64,000 bases of DNA from contig NZ_JADBGF010000002.1 of NCBI RefSeq assembly GCF_014873495.1, positions 43,929-107,928 on the forward strand, given 5' to 3'. The notes beneath the pieces were generated by a model. The model did no database searches. It was not told where the DNA came from and saw only the letters and a program-made list of their open reading frames with translations. Position 1 is the first letter of the stretch. Each line of letters begins with the position of its first letter. Shown piece by piece: positions 40,223 through 48,561 of this stretch. A program made the translations under genes and the position numbers. The DNA is from Streptomyces stelliscabiei (GTDB lineage: Bacteria; Actinomycetota; Actinomycetes; Streptomycetales; Streptomycetaceae).

Positions 40223-40555
40223 ATGAACGAGAAGCGTCTCACCACCCCTGAGCTTGTGGAAGAGCTCCGCAGCTCCCTGGACGTGACGGACGGGTGGATC
40301 CCCGCACTCTCGCGTCCGGCGGGGCCGGCTGGCTTGTCTGACGACGCCGGGCTCACGGAAGTGGCCGACCTGCTGCAGAAGTTCGCGACGGCCCCCACCA
40401 TCCCGGCCTCCGTCGCCCGCCAACTCGAGCGCGCAGCGGAGTCGGCGACTTTGGCCCTCACCGCAGACGCCAGCGACCAGTACGGACACCTTGGAGCGGC
40501 GTATGCGTACGTCCTCCAAGCCCAGCGCGCGGCCTCCGAAGGAAACGTCACGTAA
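40223..40555 (+). CDS. Hypothetical protein (110 aa)
   Basis: A 110-residue helical soluble protein starting MNEKRLTTPELVEELRSSLD. The C-terminal half (ARQLERAAESATLALTADAS) looks like a helical hairpin. No family recognised. ATG 40223 follows TCTGGAGACCG. It lies between two regulators on the plus strand. Confidence 0.6.
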   Translation: MNEKRLTTPELVEELRSSLDVTDGWIPALSRPAGPAGLSDDAGLTEVADLLQKFATAPTIPASVARQLERAAESATLALTADASDQYGHLGAAYAYVLQAQRAASEGNVT

Positions 40556-40920
40556 GGCGCTTGGCCGTCCCGCTTGTCATGGATCTTGCAGCCGTCGCGA
40601 AGGAGGATTCGTGAAGCACCCTCTGCACTCAGCCCTTCGCGAGTTCGCTGGTGACGTCGTAAGTGGCTCAGCATGCGCGGTTCGCCCCCTGCCGGGTCGC
40701 GGATCAACTCGTGTGGATCGCACACACCGTGCGCCCCATGAGCCGCTGCGGAAAGTGACGACGGCTGGTGACATCTCGAATGTCACCAGCACTTGTCACC
40801 TCCGCGCGATCAAAGGGCCGTGCCATGCTCGGCCGCAGAAGGGCCGGCCTCCGCTTCGCGGGCATCACCCTGTCCGGGCACAGGCTGCGCCGCAGGACCG
40901 TACGGGGAAAGGGATCGGCG
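40556..40920. other. Intergenic region carrying the operator of the XRE/TPR gene
   Basis: This 365-base spacer has no convincing gene. Its main feature is the inverted repeat at 40764-40790 with additional TGTCAC/GTGAC half-sites at 40755 and 40794. An in-frame ATG at 40825 could give the XRE gene a longer, arginine-rich N-terminus, but this is unlikely. Confidence 0.5.
40764..40790. promoter_or_regulatory. Operator-like perfect inverted repeat
   Basis: GCTGGTGACAT, 5 bases, then ATGTCACCAGC: 11-bp perfect arms spanning 27 bp. A further half-site TTGTCACC follows at 40793-40800. It lies about 130 bases upstream of the XRE/TPR regulator. The geometry (27 bp, two helical turns and a half) suits a dimeric HTH repressor. 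The binder is inferred to be that regulator. Confidence 0.65.
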
Positions 40921-42150
40921 ATGGATGAACGTCCCGACTGGGCACGCCGGATGGTCGAAGAGCGTGCGGCGCGCGAATGGTCGCAGGCCGACGCGGTCCG
41001 CGCGCTGATGGTCCGGCTCCCTGAGGACCAGGACGTCAGCGAGCAGGATCTTCTCCGCCAGTGGAAGCGCTGGGAGCGGGGCGATGCGCAGCCCACGAAG
41101 TACAGGTCGGCCATCGCCAGCACCTTCGGAACGACGACCGGAGCCTTCTTCCCCGAGCGCAGCCGCCGTGACGGTAGGGCAGAAATCTTGCAGGTGAGCG
41201 GCATGGACACCGTGGACATCATCGCCAGGCTCCGCGCCAGTGACGTCGATGTCGCGACGCTGGACGCGCTGCGGATCACGGCGGACCGACTGTGCTGCGA
41301 GTACGCGTACATGCCAGCCGATCAGCTGCTCCTGGAAGGCAGGGCGTGGCTCGCACGCGTCGTCGGCCTCCAGCACCAGCGGGTCAGCCTGGCGCAGCAC
41401 CGCGAGATCATCGCGCTCGCCGGGAAGCTGTCGCTCCTGGTGGGCTGTGTCGAGTACGACTCCGGTCGCCCCCGTGACGCCGAAGCCACCCGGCAGGCCG
41501 CGCTGATGCTCGGTCAGGAGGCTGGGGAGCTGAGCGTGCAGGGCTGGGCGCACGAGATGCGGGCGTGGTTCGCGCTGACGAGGGGCGACTACCGCGGCGT
41601 CATCGCGGCCGCGGAGGCCGGCATCGCTGTGGCGCCGAACGAGAGCGTCGCGGCGCAGCTGTACGCCCAGAAGGCCAAGGCATGGGCCCGGCTGGGCGAC
41701 CGGTCGCAGACCGAAGTCGCGCTTGACCAGGGCCGTCAGATCCTGGAGCGGCAGCCTTATCCGGAGAACATCGAGAACCATTTCGTCGTCGACCCCGCGA
41801 AATACGATTTTTATCGCATGGACGCGCTCAGGAAGTCCGGCGAGAACCGGCTCGCTGAGCAGCTGGCCAATGAGGTCATCCGAGCGGGCACGGATTTCGA
41901 CGGGACGGAGCGGTCACCCATGCGGATCGCGGAGGCCCGCGTCACTCTTGGCGTGGTCGCTGCGCGCGAAGGCGACCTGGACACCGCACTCGCCTACGGG
42001 GAACGGGCCCTGACGGGGGAACGGAAATCCTTGCCCTCACTCGCCATGGTGGCCGCCGACCTCGGACAGGCACTCCAGACTCACTACGGACACGCCTCCG
42101 AGGCGCAGGAGTTCGTCACCCACCTACGCGAACTGCGGGGCGGCCAGTGA
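40921..42150 (+). CDS. XRE-family regulator with TPR-like C-terminal domain
   Basis: A 409-residue protein. The N-terminal HTH (about 10-85) includes RAAREWSQADAVRALMVRLP and RQWKRWERGDAQPTKYRSA, typical of Streptomyces XRE proteins of this class. From about residue 110 onward it is helical repeats (LAGKLSLLVGCVEYDSGRPR, ALMLGQEAGELSVQGWAHEM, AAQLYAQKAKAWARLGDRSQ), consistent with tetratricopeptide repeats. These proteins may sense a peptide or partner through the TPR domain. Start ATG 40921, with GGGAAAGGGATC upstream. Confidence 0.85.
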   Translation: MDERPDWARRMVEERAAREWSQADAVRALMVRLPEDQDVSEQDLLRQWKRWERGDAQPTKYRSAIASTFGTTTGAFFPERSRRDGRAEILQVSGMDTVDIIARLRASDVDVATLDALRITADRLCCEYAYMPADQLLLEGRAWLARVVGLQHQRVSLAQHREIIALAGKLSLLVGCVEYDSGRPRDAEATRQAALMLGQEAGELSVQGWAHEMRAWFALTRGDYRGVIAAAEAGIAVAPNESVAAQLYAQKAKAWARLGDRSQTEVALDQGRQILERQPYPENIENHFVVDPAKYDFYRMDALRKSGENRLAEQLANEVIRAGTDFDGTERSPMRIAEARVTLGVVAAREGDLDTALAYGERALTGERKSLPSLAMVAADLGQALQTHYGHASEAQEFVTHLRELRGGQ

Positions 42151-42293
42151 CTTTCCCGTGTGGCGGGCAAATTGCCGCGCGCTTCCCGTCTGGCGGGCTC
42201 GGCATTCCGGGCACCTCGGGCGTTGTGCGAATTCGCCTCGCAGTTCTGTCCGGTTGTGCGGTTAGGCTGTTCGCAGACGTGATCCAAAACGGC

Positions 42294-42333
42294 GAGAACC
42301 CCAGGGACCGTGCCTGGTCCACTGGGGCTTCTC
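42294..42333 (+). terminator. Nested hairpin downstream of the XRE/TPR gene
   Basis: GAGAACCCCAG pairs with CTGGGGCTTCTC (one bulge) and encloses an inner GGACC/GGTCC stem. It is followed at once by a second hairpin (42335-42352). It may terminate the XRE transcript, or be the first structured element of the non-coding region. Confidence 0.45.
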
Positions 42334-42643
42334 GAACGGGGCTAAGCCTCGTTGGGCGACACACCTTGATGGGAGGTGCTCGCGGGATGAAGGTTACCCG
42401 CGCGCGTGGAACTACACGCGCAGCTACGCCGTTCTTCCACCGCGATCACGCCATCCGGGCTGTATGCGCGCAGCTTGACGCCAGCCTCCGGATTCAGGGG
42501 GTTGGGATGACCTAGTGGCCATCGGCCGCGCGCGCCAAGAGAAGTGGACTCGCCATCCCCTTCGGCCTCGCGCGGCCCGTCTACCGCCTGGATTCGCCAC
42601 CAGAGCGGTCCGCTCAGATCCCGGCTCTAACCGGTTCTGAGCT

Positions 42644-42689
42644 GCGGCTTATCAAGCCGCTCTTACCAATCCGGCCCCTTATCAGGGCC
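42644..42689. repeat. Twin hairpins sharing a CTTATCA loop
   Basis: GCGGCTT-ATC-AAGCCGC (42644-42660) and GGCCCCTTATCAGGGCC (42673-42689) are two short palindromes, 12 bases apart. Their stems differ but both present CTTATCA at the centre. This pattern suggests two copies of one protein-binding or RNA loop motif. Confidence 0.55.
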
Positions 42690-43123
42690 ATGCAACACCC
42701 GCGGGCCCCCGCCAAGGGGCTTCGCGGTCGCAGTACCGAAGTACCGCTTCTCGTTCCGAGGCCCGGCCAAGGGCTTTCGGAACACCAGCACCAAGTCGTC
42801 AACGGAAGGAGATCCGCCTCTGGCCTTCGTACTGTCGCCCGCTCCTCACGGAGGGGGCTCACCTGTCCCGCCACACGAGCCATCGAGATCGGCCCCGGCC
42901 AAGGGGCCCCTCTGCGTTGATCCATATGGAAGGTCGGTATCGCCATAGTGCACGAGCTTCAGTCGTCTTGTCAGGTCGACCACGACCAGGCGTCAACCCC
43001 GCCGGGGGTGATTTCTGCTGGTTGTGGTGTCCCTCCTGGCGGAATTATGACGTACATCACACCCCTTGACTGTCACACGGATGACGCCGGTTCGGCGGAC
43101 CGCCTGACCTCGGGGATGTTCCT

Positions 43124-45379
43124 GTGAGCGCAGGAGCGGCGTCGGCCGCCACGCTGGATCACCCCCTGTGGGAATCCGTCGACAACTCCGTCGACGGGGC
43201 TCCGGCCGGGCGCTCTCGGCGTTGGCTGCGGTCGGTGCCGACACAGGCCGGCCCGGTGCCGGAGCGCGGTCCGGCACCTCCGCTGGCCCTGGGGCGCGAT
43301 GCCCAGGCCCGGTTTCGCGGTGCGGTGCGCGCGCTGCTGGATGCCCCCGGCCTCGAGGGCGCGTCGGACGCGGTCCGGCTGGCGGTGATCGTGCTGGCGT
43401 CGCGGACCCCGTCCGAGACGGGCGTGGTGGAGATCCGTACGCCCGAGCTGGGTCGGTGGCTGGGTCTGTCGGCGTCGTACGTCGCTTCGGACGTGGTCCC
43501 GGCGCTGCGCCGGTCCGGCCTGGTCTCCATCGACACGGCGGAGGGCGAGTTCGGCCAGGACATCGGGCTGGAGTGCCGGGTGCTGCCGGTGTGGGACGCG
43601 TACGGCGTGGTCGGGCATCCGCTGGCGCTGGAGAAGAAGGAGTTCGCGACGCTGCTGCGGCTGCTGGAGGCCGTGATGGCGCCGGGCTGGGCGCACAAGG
43701 ACGGGAGGGTGACCCCGGCCGGGCTGCTCGGCTCGCGTGCAGGTCGCGCGGCGGCGACGGACCGGCTGGCGCTGCTCCTGCTGGTCCTGGAGGCCCGGGA
43801 CAACGGGCGGGTGCGGCAGTGCGGCGGGACGGTGGACACCAAGCGGGGCCGCGCGGCGGCGACGGTGGCCCGGCTGCTGGGCTGCAAGGCGTCGACGGGG
43901 GAGCGGGTCCTGGAGCGGCTGGAGGACCGGGACCTGGTGCAGCGGGTGCGGGTGGGGACGGCGTCCAGGCTGCGTCACCGTACGCGGCTGATCGTGCCGG
44001 CGGTCGCCGCCGCACACGGCAAGCGCGGTGCCGCCGGTGCCCGGGAGGACCGTGCGACCGCCCTGGACCCCGATTTTTCAGAGCCCGACGTTGCGGCAGG
44101 GGATAGTGAGGCCTTCGAGCCGGTCACAAAGCCGCAGGTCAGCGGTGTGCCGGTGGCGGATGAGGCGGGTGTGACAGAGCCCGACGTTACGGCAGCCCTT
44201 CACACTGATCACTCTCCTGTGGGTACTGACGTCTCTTCTCTCTCGCTCTCTGGTGGGTTTTCCGGCGAAGGCCGTGGTGGGTCCGGTGATCTGCCGGACC
44301 GCGCGTGCGAGCGCGAGGACCAGGCCGTGGACGCTGACGCTGTCGACGGGCTGCGTCTGGTCGACGGCGAGGACGGCCCGCTGCGCGGGGAACAGCGGAA
44401 GAAGTCCCCGTCGTCGATCAGCGAGAACGGCAACTGCGGGCCGGTGGCCGGCGCCCTGGTGCGGGTCGTGGACGGTGCGGGTCAGGGCAGGCAGCAGCAG
44501 GGGAGGGGGGTCCTGCCGCCGGAGAATCTGCGGGTGATCTTGGAGCCGGTCCGGCTGCTGTGGGCGCGTCTGGAGCGTCCGGCCGCCCGCCGTCTGGTGG
44601 AGGCCGCCGTGCGTGCCGAGCTGGTCACGGTGAGCGGGTTCGTCGGCCGGATCGACGCGCCGCAGGTCCTCGCTGACCGGCTCGCCCGGCGCCTGGAGGA
44701 CCAGCTGCGGCTGGGCGGTCCGATCAAGGACCCGGTGGGATGGCTGATCGGCAAAGGTCTGCCCCAACGGCAGGAGTGCGGCGACCGGCTGTGTGACGAC
44801 CGCATGCTGCTCGACTCCGGCCGGGACTGCCCGCGCTGCGAGGACCGGCAGGCCAGCAGCCGTGCCCAGCGGCAGGCGGTGGAGGCCGCCGTAGAGACCG
44901 CGATGCCGTACGCCTCCGAGGCGGAGCGCCGTGCGGCGACCGAGCGGCAGCTGCACGAGACCGTGACCGCCCAGGCGTGGGCCCGCGAGCACCGCTGGGA
45001 GCAGGTCCGGGCCCGGCAGGCCGCGGCCGCCAAGCACCGTGCCCAAGCCGCGACCGTGCACCCCGCCCTCGATGAGCCGGCCACGTCGCCGACCCCGGTC
45101 GTGCTGCCCGCCCCGCGTCCGGCCCTCGCCGCGCCCGCACCGCAGCCGGAGGCCAACGACGTCGACCGGGACCTGGTCCTCGAGGACCTGACCCGCGAGC
45201 AGGTCCTGGACTGGCGCACCCGCGCCGCCCGCGACGACCAGGTCGTGTTCGACCACATCGACCGCTACGGCGAGGTGTCGGCCAGGCGCCTGTTCACCAG
45301 CCGGTTCGTTGACCAGGTGACGCGCCTTTCCGGCCTCGGGCACCTGGACCTCGGCTACACCACCTGGGGGCAGGCGTGA
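43124..45379 (+). CDS. Putative plasmid replication initiator (double winged-helix protein)
   Basis: A 751-residue protein. Residues 50-150 and 190-300 each look like winged-helix domains (VEIRTPELGRWLGLSASYVA; RAAATVARLLGCKASTGERV). A disordered, acidic linker with two near-identical EPDVAAG/EPDVTAA units separates them from a C-terminal region. That region has helical replication-protein character (ENLRVILEPVRLLWARLERP), a CGDRLC...CPRC zinc motif near 560 and a long charged coiled coil. Actinomycete plasmid Rep proteins often have this build. Its coupling (GTGA) to a DciA-type helicase loader and the structured non-coding DNA upstream support a Rep role. No direct homologue can be named. 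Confidence 0.65.
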   Translation: MSAGAASAATLDHPLWESVDNSVDGAPAGRSRRWLRSVPTQAGPVPERGPAPPLALGRDAQARFRGAVRALLDAPGLEGASDAVRLAVIVLASRTPSETGVVEIRTPELGRWLGLSASYVASDVVPALRRSGLVSIDTAEGEFGQDIGLECRVLPVWDAYGVVGHPLALEKKEFATLLRLLEAVMAPGWAHKDGRVTPAGLLGSRAGRAAATDRLALLLLVLEARDNGRVRQCGGTVDTKRGRAAATVARLLGCKASTGERVLERLEDRDLVQRVRVGTASRLRHRTRLIVPAVAAAHGKRGAAGAREDRATALDPDFSEPDVAAGDSEAFEPVTKPQVSGVPVADEAGVTEPDVTAALHTDHSPVGTDVSSLSLSGGFSGEGRGGSGDLPDRACEREDQAVDADAVDGLRLVDGEDGPLRGEQRKKSPSSISENGNCGPVAGALVRVVDGAGQGRQQQGRGVLPPENLRVILEPVRLLWARLERPAARRLVEAAVRAELVTVSGFVGRIDAPQVLADRLARRLEDQLRLGGPIKDPVGWLIGKGLPQRQECGDRLCDDRMLLDSGRDCPRCEDRQASSRAQRQAVEAAVETAMPYASEAERRAATERQLHETVTAQAWAREHRWEQVRARQAAAAKHRAQAATVHPALDEPATSPTPVVLPAPRPALAAPAPQPEANDVDRDLVLEDLTREQVLDWRTRAARDDQVVFDHIDRYGEVSARRLFTSRFVDQVTRLSGLGHLDLGYTTWGQA

Positions 45380-46281
45380 GCGGCGGCGAGGTGTCCGAGG
45401 TCGACCTGGCCCGGGTCGCGCTGCGCTCCGCGATGGAGGCGGCCCGGAAGAACGGCAGCGGCCAGAAGGTGAAGAAGAAGACGCAGCCGGTCCGTACGGT
45501 GCGGCGTGACGGGCGCGAGCCAATGGGGCTCGGTGTTGCGATCGGCGCGCTGGTCACCGAGCGGGCTTGGGAGCTCCCGGCCGCCGGCGCCACGCTTCGC
45601 CAGCGGTGGGAGGCCATCGCCCCCGAGCTCGCCGGGCACGTCGTGGCGGTCGGCTACGACGCCGACTCCGGTCAGCTCACCGTGTGCCCGGAGTCGGCGG
45701 CCTGGGCGACGAAGACGCGCCTGGAGCAAGCCCGTGTCATCGAGGCCGCCAACAAGTCGGCCGGCCGTACGGTCGTCCACGCCCTGCGAATCCTGGCACC
45801 CGGCTCTGTACCTGTGCCCGACCCTGCCGATGCTCCCGCAGCCGCGGCCGCGCCCACGGGGCCGGCGAAGACCAGGGAGACCGCGTGCGACGGCTACCGC
45901 CGCGCCCTTGCCGCGCACCGCCAGGCCACACCGCCGTCCCGGGTGGACCCCGGCATTGCGGAGGCGGTGGAGCGGCAGAATCGTGCGATGCGGGAGCTCA
46001 GCCGCCGGGCGTTCCCCGAACCCGACGTCGTCCCGGACGATGCGCCGGCACCGATCGAGCAGGCCCGCGCGCAGCGCCGCCGCCAGGCCGCGGTCACCGA
46101 GGCAGCCGCCCTACGCCGGGCCAGGGCAGAACGTGCTGCCCGGGACGGCGGTAGCCGTCCCGCAGCCGACTGCGCTGCGGACCACGGCGTGAGCCGGGCC
46201 TTGGTGGGGAGCGACGGCGTTAGGCCGGAACGCGATGCCGGTCGCGGCCTGGATGATCGATTCCCGCCCCGCTGCTGCTGA
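45376..46281 (+). CDS. DciA-family (DUF721) helicase-loader-like protein
   Basis: A 301-residue protein. The N-terminal ~135 residues match the DciA/DUF721 fold. The N-terminal helix reads VDLARVALRSAMEAARKNGS, and the core has LGVAIGALVTERAWEL, RQRWEAIAPELAGHVVAVGY and LTVCPESAAWATKTRLEQAR. DciA loads or activates the replicative helicase DnaB in most bacteria that lack DnaC. The remaining 150 residues are a long Ala/Arg-rich tail. GTG at 45376 overlaps the upstream stop, so it is made together with the putative Rep. This suggests the plasmid brings its own DnaB recruiter. Confidence 0.85.
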   Translation: MSGGEVSEVDLARVALRSAMEAARKNGSGQKVKKKTQPVRTVRRDGREPMGLGVAIGALVTERAWELPAAGATLRQRWEAIAPELAGHVVAVGYDADSGQLTVCPESAAWATKTRLEQARVIEAANKSAGRTVVHALRILAPGSVPVPDPADAPAAAAAPTGPAKTRETACDGYRRALAAHRQATPPSRVDPGIAEAVERQNRAMRELSRRAFPEPDVVPDDAPAPIEQARAQRRRQAAVTEAAALRRARAERAARDGGSRPAADCAADHGVSRALVGSDGVRPERDAGRGLDDRFPPRCC

Positions 46282-46302
46282 GAGTGGGTAACTTCCCGCG
46301 AT

Positions 46303-46827
46303 ATGAGCGCACACCGAGCTTCCCCGGATGAGCCGTGGCCCGGCTGGTCGACCAGCCGGGCGGCTCAAGCCGCGTACGGCAAACATCTGGTCCGCATCGG
46401 CCAACTCATCCCGGTACTCCTGTACTCGAACGTCATGGACCGCCGACACCTGGCGGCCGCGCATACTGCCCGCAACCAGGACCTCATCGACTCCCAGGTC
46501 AGCAGCCTGGCCATGGAGTGCCGGGACGACCTACTGGAGACCGCCGCCGTCCTGGACGCGCTCGCCCTGTGCCACGGGCACGGAAGCTACCTGCCGCGCC
46601 CCTACCAGGAGGACTCCAACCCGGTACCGAGGGATGTGGAGCTGCGCACCGACGCCTCCGACGTCGCCAGCGACCTGGTCCGCCACGACCACCAGCACGG
46701 GACCAGCACCACCGGCAACATCCCGTCCGCTTTGGAGGACGGCTGTACCGATGCCGAGCGGGACGCCGTCCGCGTCTACGCACGACGGGAGTGGATCACC
46801 GCCCAGGAGAGATGGAACGACATCTGA
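46303..46827 (+). CDS. Hypothetical protein (174 aa)
   Basis: A 174-residue soluble protein beginning SAHRASPDEPWPGWSTSR. The C-terminal third is acidic and ends VYARREWITAQERWNDI. It lies 21 bases after dciA on the same strand, so it is probably part of the replication operon. No known domain recognised. Confidence 0.6.
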   Translation: MSAHRASPDEPWPGWSTSRAAQAAYGKHLVRIGQLIPVLLYSNVMDRRHLAAAHTARNQDLIDSQVSSLAMECRDDLLETAAVLDALALCHGHGSYLPRPYQEDSNPVPRDVELRTDASDVASDLVRHDHQHGTSTTGNIPSALEDGCTDAERDAVRVYARREWITAQERWNDI

Positions 46828-46963
46828 CCAGGGCAGCGGACTGCCCTTCTTTACTGTCCCCTGCATGTGATCAGCACTTCCCTGTTACTGGTGGTTGTCC
46901 CGGCGTAGCGTGACGGGTACACGCCCGGTACACCGTGCGTTGCGGTGAGTACGGGAAGGGGGA

Positions 46964-48127
46964 GTGGTGCAGGAAGGGACCGTGCTGGACGGCCGCTACC
47001 GGCTGATCGAGGCGATCGGTGCGGGCGGGTTCGGGCAGGTCTGGGCAGCGCACGATCCCAAAATCGACCGCCTGGTGGCAGTCAAGGTCCTCAGTGAGGA
47101 CGGCAACGCGGACAACGACCGGCAGGTCGCCCGGTTTGCCCGCGAGGCCGCCGTCGCCGGCGGTCTGTCTCACCCGTACATCGTGACCGTGCACGACTTC
47201 GGCTCCGCGATGCACGACGGACGGCTGCATGCCTACCTGGTGATGGAGTTACTTCGCGGAAAGCCCCTCAGCGCGGTGCTGGACGCCGGACGACTGCCCC
47301 TGCCCGACGCCGTGCGCACAGCGGCCTGTGTCGCCGACGCCCTGGGGACCGCGCACCAGGCAGGCCTGACCCACCGGGACATCAAGCCGTCCAACATCAT
47401 CGTCCGCTCCAGCGGCAAGGCGACGGTCGTCGACTTCGGCATCACCAAGAGCAGCGACGAACGGCATGACATCACTACCAGCGGCGTCCTGATCGGCACC
47501 CCCGCCTACATGGCACCCGAGTGCTTCGACGGCGCCTTCGACCACCGCTCCGACCTGTACTCGCTCGGATGCGTGCTCTACGAGATGATCACCGGGCACC
47601 CGCCCTTCACCGGGACTTCCTGGCACCTGATCAACCAGCATCTCAACGAGCAACCGGCTCCCTTGCTCAAACTTCGGCTCGCCACCCCCTCGGAGCTGGT
47701 GGCGCTCGTCGCCCGGCTCCTGGCCAAGAACCCCGACGACCGCCCGGCCGACGCGTTCGAGGTCATGCTGGCCCTCCGCGAAATTGACCGGCGGTACTTC
47801 GACGAGGAGTTGCCCACCCGTGGGCCGGACAAATACGTCCGAGCCTCTTTGACCCCCCTGACCGCCGTCGCCGGCGGGGTCAGACCACTTATCCTCACCG
47901 ACAGGAATCCCTGCCCGGCCTGCGCCTCCAAGCCGGATGCGCGCGGTGCGGAGGGCTGCGAGTCCTGCCATGGCACGGGCGAGGTCTTCGAAGAGACAAC
48001 CCACCGGATCCGTTTTCCACCAGGAGTTCGGGCCGGACAGAGGCTGCGACTCAGAGGACTGGGCTGGCCTGGAAGGAACGGCGGGGAGGCGGGTGACCTC
48101 TTCGTCGTCATACGGGTCGAGGTGTGA
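46964..48127 (+). CDS. Ser/Thr protein kinase fused to a DnaJ-type C-terminal region
   Basis: A 387-residue protein. Residues 10-275 are a Hanks-type kinase with all key residues: glycine loop IGAGGFGQVW, VAVK lysine 41, HRDIKPSN (137-144), DFG (157-159) and APE (184-186). There is no transmembrane segment. Residues 298-387 match the end of DnaJ: the start of CTD I (LTAVAGGVRPLIL), two CxxC knuckles (C317/C320 and C332/C335 in CHGTG), then CTD II (RIRFPPGVRAGQRLRLRGLG and AGDLFVVIRV). No J domain is present and only half of the usual four cysteine knuckles. The DnaJ part may select misfolded or specific substrates for phosphorylation. Start GTG 46964 or 46967 after GGGAAGGGGGA. Confidence 0.88.
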   Translation: MVQEGTVLDGRYRLIEAIGAGGFGQVWAAHDPKIDRLVAVKVLSEDGNADNDRQVARFAREAAVAGGLSHPYIVTVHDFGSAMHDGRLHAYLVMELLRGKPLSAVLDAGRLPLPDAVRTAACVADALGTAHQAGLTHRDIKPSNIIVRSSGKATVVDFGITKSSDERHDITTSGVLIGTPAYMAPECFDGAFDHRSDLYSLGCVLYEMITGHPPFTGTSWHLINQHLNEQPAPLLKLRLATPSELVALVARLLAKNPDDRPADAFEVMLALREIDRRYFDEELPTRGPDKYVRASLTPLTAVAGGVRPLILTDRNPCPACASKPDARGAEGCESCHGTGEVFEETTHRIRFPPGVRAGQRLRLRGLGWPGRNGGEAGDLFVVIRVEV

Positions 48128-48561
48128 AGCGCGGTCGGCCCGACGCCCGCGGCCGCGTCAACAGTGACGGCGAGGACCGCTCGTTGCGGTGATCTCCGGC
48201 CCGATGGCCGTCACGGCACCGTGGCCGTCGCCAAGACTCATGTCGTGGCCGACCCGAACGCGCCTGATCTCGCTGCTGAGGGCTCCCCTGACGGGGCGGG
48301 CCGGACGATTGCCGGCACCGGCCGCGTTCGGTTCCTGCTCGCAGGGTGGGTGCTCGCCCCCGTGCGAGGGATGGGGCCGCTGGGGGCACCGTCCCTCGCA
48401 CCCGGCTGGCCGTCGGCGATCCAGACCCGGCAACAGCGCTTTCTCGGCCAATGCGGGTGGGGAACCGGGCACGGCACCAGCTTTGCGGGCGGCGACCTGC
48501 TGGTTTGTCCCATGCTCTGGCCTGGGGCCGCATCGGCCCGGGGACGGTGAGGAGCAGCGAT
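48128..48561. other. Gap without a recognised gene
   Basis: This 434-base region has several open frames, but none has an RBS plus recognisable protein. The long minus-strand frame covering it is the antisense shadow of the next gene. GAGGAG at 48550 belongs to the next gene. Nothing specific seen. Confidence 0.4.

Larger units (their letters stand above)
42151..43123. other. 970-base structured non-coding region upstream of rep; candidate origin
   Basis: The longest gene-free stretch in the window. It contains many inverted repeats (42294-42333, 42335-42352, 42644-42660, 42673-42689, 42753-42783) and three GGCCAAGGG/GCCAAGGGG motifs (near 42711, 42767 and 42897). Position directly 5' of the rep-dciA genes makes it the best candidate for the replication origin, or for a cis-acting transfer locus. 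No tRNA or known riboswitch fold was recognised. Confidence 0.5.

Noticed and set aside
42294..42353. Possible tRNA or small RNA gene from consecutive stems
   Set aside because: No cloverleaf, T-loop GTTCGA or acceptor pairing found; kept only as a hairpin.
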